Shown piece by piece: positions 9,727 to 11,457 of a stretch of DNA of 11,457 bases; within the stretch, counting starts at the first letter, position 1, and each line of letters opens with the position of its first letter. This DNA comes from Lobulomyces angularis (lineage: Eukaryota; Chytridiomycota; Chytridiomycetes; Lobulomycetales; Lobulomycetaceae). The stretch covers positions 551 to 12,007 of the forward strand of contig JADHYX010000548.1 in assembly GCA_027604685.1 (NCBI GenBank), given 5' to 3'. The notes under the pieces are model-generated. The model did no database searches and had not been told where the DNA came from. It saw only the letters and a list, made by a program, of their open reading frames with translations. A program made the translations under genes and the position numbers.

Positions 9727-10475
9727 AGGGAAAAAATAAAGTAAAGATTAGAGGTATTGTTGTTCTCCAGCAATTAACTCTATTTTTATTGCATCTAAAA
9801 TATATACGAGGAACGTGTAAGTTTTGTTTACTGAAAATGGTAGTGTAGATAGTTATAATGTAATTATGTATCCTGATTAGTAAAAAAATAAAGTTGTCGG
9901 AATAGATTGTGTATCTCAAAAAATTGTGATGATGTTAAAAAGAAGAAGTGCTATTGACTAGGCTAATAACATCTCTAAAACACTTGCTGAGTGCAAAACA
10001 TGTTGACAAATTCCACAAGAAAATGAAAAGAATTTTTTGAATCAAAATCACAAATTACAACATTTTTCACTCAATACTCGGATACCATTACCTATGAGAT
10101 TATTAAAATGGTTGAAATGTTGTAGTTTCAGATTAAAAACAACTTTTAATGTATCTCGATTTGAAAATTTTCAGTAAGTATTTTAGCAACATTTAAATGA
10201 TAGGTTTGTTACCTGTAAAGAACAGCTCGAGATGGATCTCAACAACTCAATTCGTCCAAATTTTTTAATGTCAGATCTTTTATAGAGGGTTTAAACGAGA
10301 TGTTTTGATTATAACAGTTGACAGAATTATTATTCCTTTAAAAGATGTAGTTAACAGCCTAGTTTTTAACTCAGAGTATCTACTTAAAGGAGAAAAATTA
10401 ATAAAAATTAGTGATACATTAAGTGAAAACTTACAAAGTATTGCAGTTGCCGATGATAAATTATTACACTTATAA
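9727..10475 (+). pseudogene. Probable decayed protein-coding gene, unrecognised
   Basis: A chain of protein-like segments runs along the plus strand. The segment 9727-9816 is open (contains KIRGIVVLQQLTLF) and ends at a GTAAGT. An 89-bp intron (9817-9905) would join it in phase to a frame that continues to about 10282 with stops at 9959, 10004, 10175, 10184 and 10283. The stops at 10175 and 10184 would be removed by a 30-bp GTAAGT...TAG intron (10174-10203), shorter than any other here. The last part, 10275-10472, is open in another frame (contains KRDVLIITVDRIIIPLKDVV), ends with a stop at 10473-10475, and follows a CAG acceptor. Loss of one T near 10279 would also join the frames. Charged residues and higher GC than the surroundings suggest former coding. 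No family is recognised. A live gene with introns I have not placed, or homopolymer sequencing errors, are alternatives. Confidence 0.4.
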
Positions 10476-11259
10476 AAAAAAATTTTTTTATTTGTAGTTA
10501 CTTAAATTTTTTTATTCTTTTTCTTAGCAAGTTGTAGTAATCTGCTATTTTTTCTGTTTTTTTTTTATATTCCACATTTCAAAAATAAACTTTTTTTTTA
10601 TATAATTTTTTTTTTTTTTTTTATTTCTTTCAATATTCAAAGAATATATTACTAATACAATTTTAATTACAACAAAAGTAAAAAAAGTAAATATCAAAAA
10701 AGAATAAAAAATAAAATTTTTTAAATGTCTAAATTTAAGACTTACAAATGGTATTGGTTTAACATTGTGAGTGCCACTCCGGGATGACTATGAGCGATAA
10801 AAATAACCATCAGGGAATCACTAATTGTGAATGCCTTCTTATAGATGTTTCATTTTTTAAAAAGAAATATAAAATATTGAAAGAAAATTGTAAATCCTTC
10901 AAAATTTTTAGTTTTTATTTTTTATATTTTTGAAGTGTTAAATTTTTTTTTAAATAGTAAAGTAAAACTTTTTTTGTTTGTGCTTAAATTGATCCAGTAA
11001 ATTTTTTTGAATTAAAAGGAATGCTATTCACCAACTCCCTATTTTAAAATCTAAAACAAAAATTTAAAAGAAAAGTAAAAAGGAAATTAAAATTTTCAAA
11101 GATTTATAACCATCAAATTAGAATTTTTCAAGAAGTAATTTACACATATCATATGATTTGAAGTTGCCTTTTTGTTATTTTGGAGAAGTTTTTTCCAAAA
11201 CATACTAATCAACTGTAACTAAGGCATCTGTAAACTTATATAAATTAAGTTTAAAGACA
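10476..11259. other. Intergenic region between converging genes
   Basis: About 780 bp between the probable decayed plus-strand gene and the 3' end of the minus-strand edge gene. AATAAA at 10584-10589, 109 bases past the stop at 10475, could be a polyadenylation signal. Apart from the GC-richer island at 10763-10840 I see only low-complexity A/T sequence. Confidence 0.45.
10763..10933 (+). other. GC-richer island with a 60-bp-spaced repeat; possible coding relic
   Basis: The first 80 bases are clearly richer in G and C than anything within several hundred bases. ATTGTGAGTGCC at 10764-10775 recurs as ATTGTGAATGCC at 10824-10835, exactly 60 bp away. In the plus frame open from 10763 to the stop at 10931-10933, both copies encode Cys-Glu-Cys, 20 codons apart, followed by CLLIDVSFFKKKYKI. 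The minus strand is also open here for about 33 codons and runs into a GTAAGT. I cannot decide the strand or name a family. A transposase zinc-binding relic or an exon of an unseen gene is possible. Confidence 0.3.
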
Positions 11260-11457
11260 TTAAATATTAAATAAAGATTCAGTATTCGAATTGGTAAATA
11301 AATCACTCAAATTCAGTTCATGTTTTATAATTGTTAATTTTTTATTTGAATTTAATTCTAAAAACCAAATTAAAAATATTTTTTTTTTTATCTGATCTTA
11401 CCTGCAAAAATCCTTTCATTTTTTAATAATATGTAATTCCCTACTTGCCCATTCTTT
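11260..11457 (-). CDS. C-terminal end of an unidentified gene entering from the right edge
   Basis: Two exons are visible: 11457-11402 (partial, reading KNGQVGNYILLKNERIFA) and 11357-11260, which ends in TAA at 11262-11260. They are separated by a 44-bp intron (11401-11358) with a GTAAGA donor and a TAG acceptor after a T-rich tract. The split codon (G plus AA) restores one open frame across the join, giving about 51 residues. The alternative frames of the first exon contain stops. The intron fits the size and border pattern of the better-supported genes. The visible part is too short to name a family. The gene converges on the probable decayed gene to its left. Confidence 0.6.

Noticed and set aside
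9722..9919. Minus-strand 65-codon open frame
   Set aside because: The length is expected by chance here, it has no recognisable feature, and the plus strand gives a phase-consistent exon join in the same place.
10740..10800. Resemblance of ACTTAC...CACTCCGG to U1 snRNA (and of CACTCC...AGCGA to 7SL RNA)
   Set aside because: The spacing between the words is wrong, and neither the stem-loops nor an Sm site could be laid out.
10740..10860. Minus-strand HSHPG in the GC-richer island, as in JAMM/MPN+ metalloprotease motifs
   Set aside because: Only MV and HSHPG match in place. The downstream Asp and the conserved Trp/Ser context are missing, and the plus strand is equally open.
6540..11233. Shared 12-mer AAGGCATCTGTA at the first hydrolase intron border and at 11222-11233
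   Set aside because: One short exact match in a window this size is within chance, and the flanks do not extend it.

Overview
The window is eukaryotic nuclear DNA from a very AT-rich organism. It contains three complete intron-bearing genes, the 3' end of a fourth, and long gene-poor stretches full of A and T homopolymers. In the four gene models I could splice 16 introns of 44-94 bp. All start with GTA and end in TAG, AAG or CAG, and the genes use standard stop codons. Short uniform introns, strong AT bias and a dCache-transmembrane-HAMP receptor suit an early-diverging zoosporic (chytrid-like) fungus. An amoeboid or other protist is not excluded; the lineage is inference.

Layout: (1) 3-1837, minus strand: a five-exon type I membrane protein of about 522 residues with a signal peptide, two PAN/Apple-like cysteine modules, one transmembrane helix and a long basic, Ser-rich cytoplasmic tail. 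(2) 1838-3044: divergent intergenic region. (3) 3045-5006, plus strand: a seven-exon receptor of about 520 residues with an extracellular dCache-like sensor between two membrane helices and a HAMP-like linker, ending without any recognisable output domain. (4) 5007-6384: AT-rich spacer with a hairpin and a palindrome. (5) 6385-7608, plus strand: a six-exon secreted alpha/beta hydrolase of about 320 residues with a GHSMGG nucleophile elbow and plausible Asp/His partners. (6) 7609-9726: very AT-rich, no gene I can support. (7) 9727-10475, plus strand: a run of protein-like segments interrupted by stops and at least one frame change, probably a decayed gene. (8) 10476-11259: spacer with one conspicuous GC-richer island. 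(9) 11260-11457, minus strand: the last two exons of a gene that enters from the right edge.

All three complete genes face the outside of the cell: a cysteine-module surface receptor or adhesin, a small-molecule sensor without an obvious enzyme, and a secreted hydrolase. That fits sensing and digesting the surroundings or a host, but neighbouring genes in eukaryotes need not be functionally linked. No RNA gene, CRISPR array, complete mobile element or origin was recognised.
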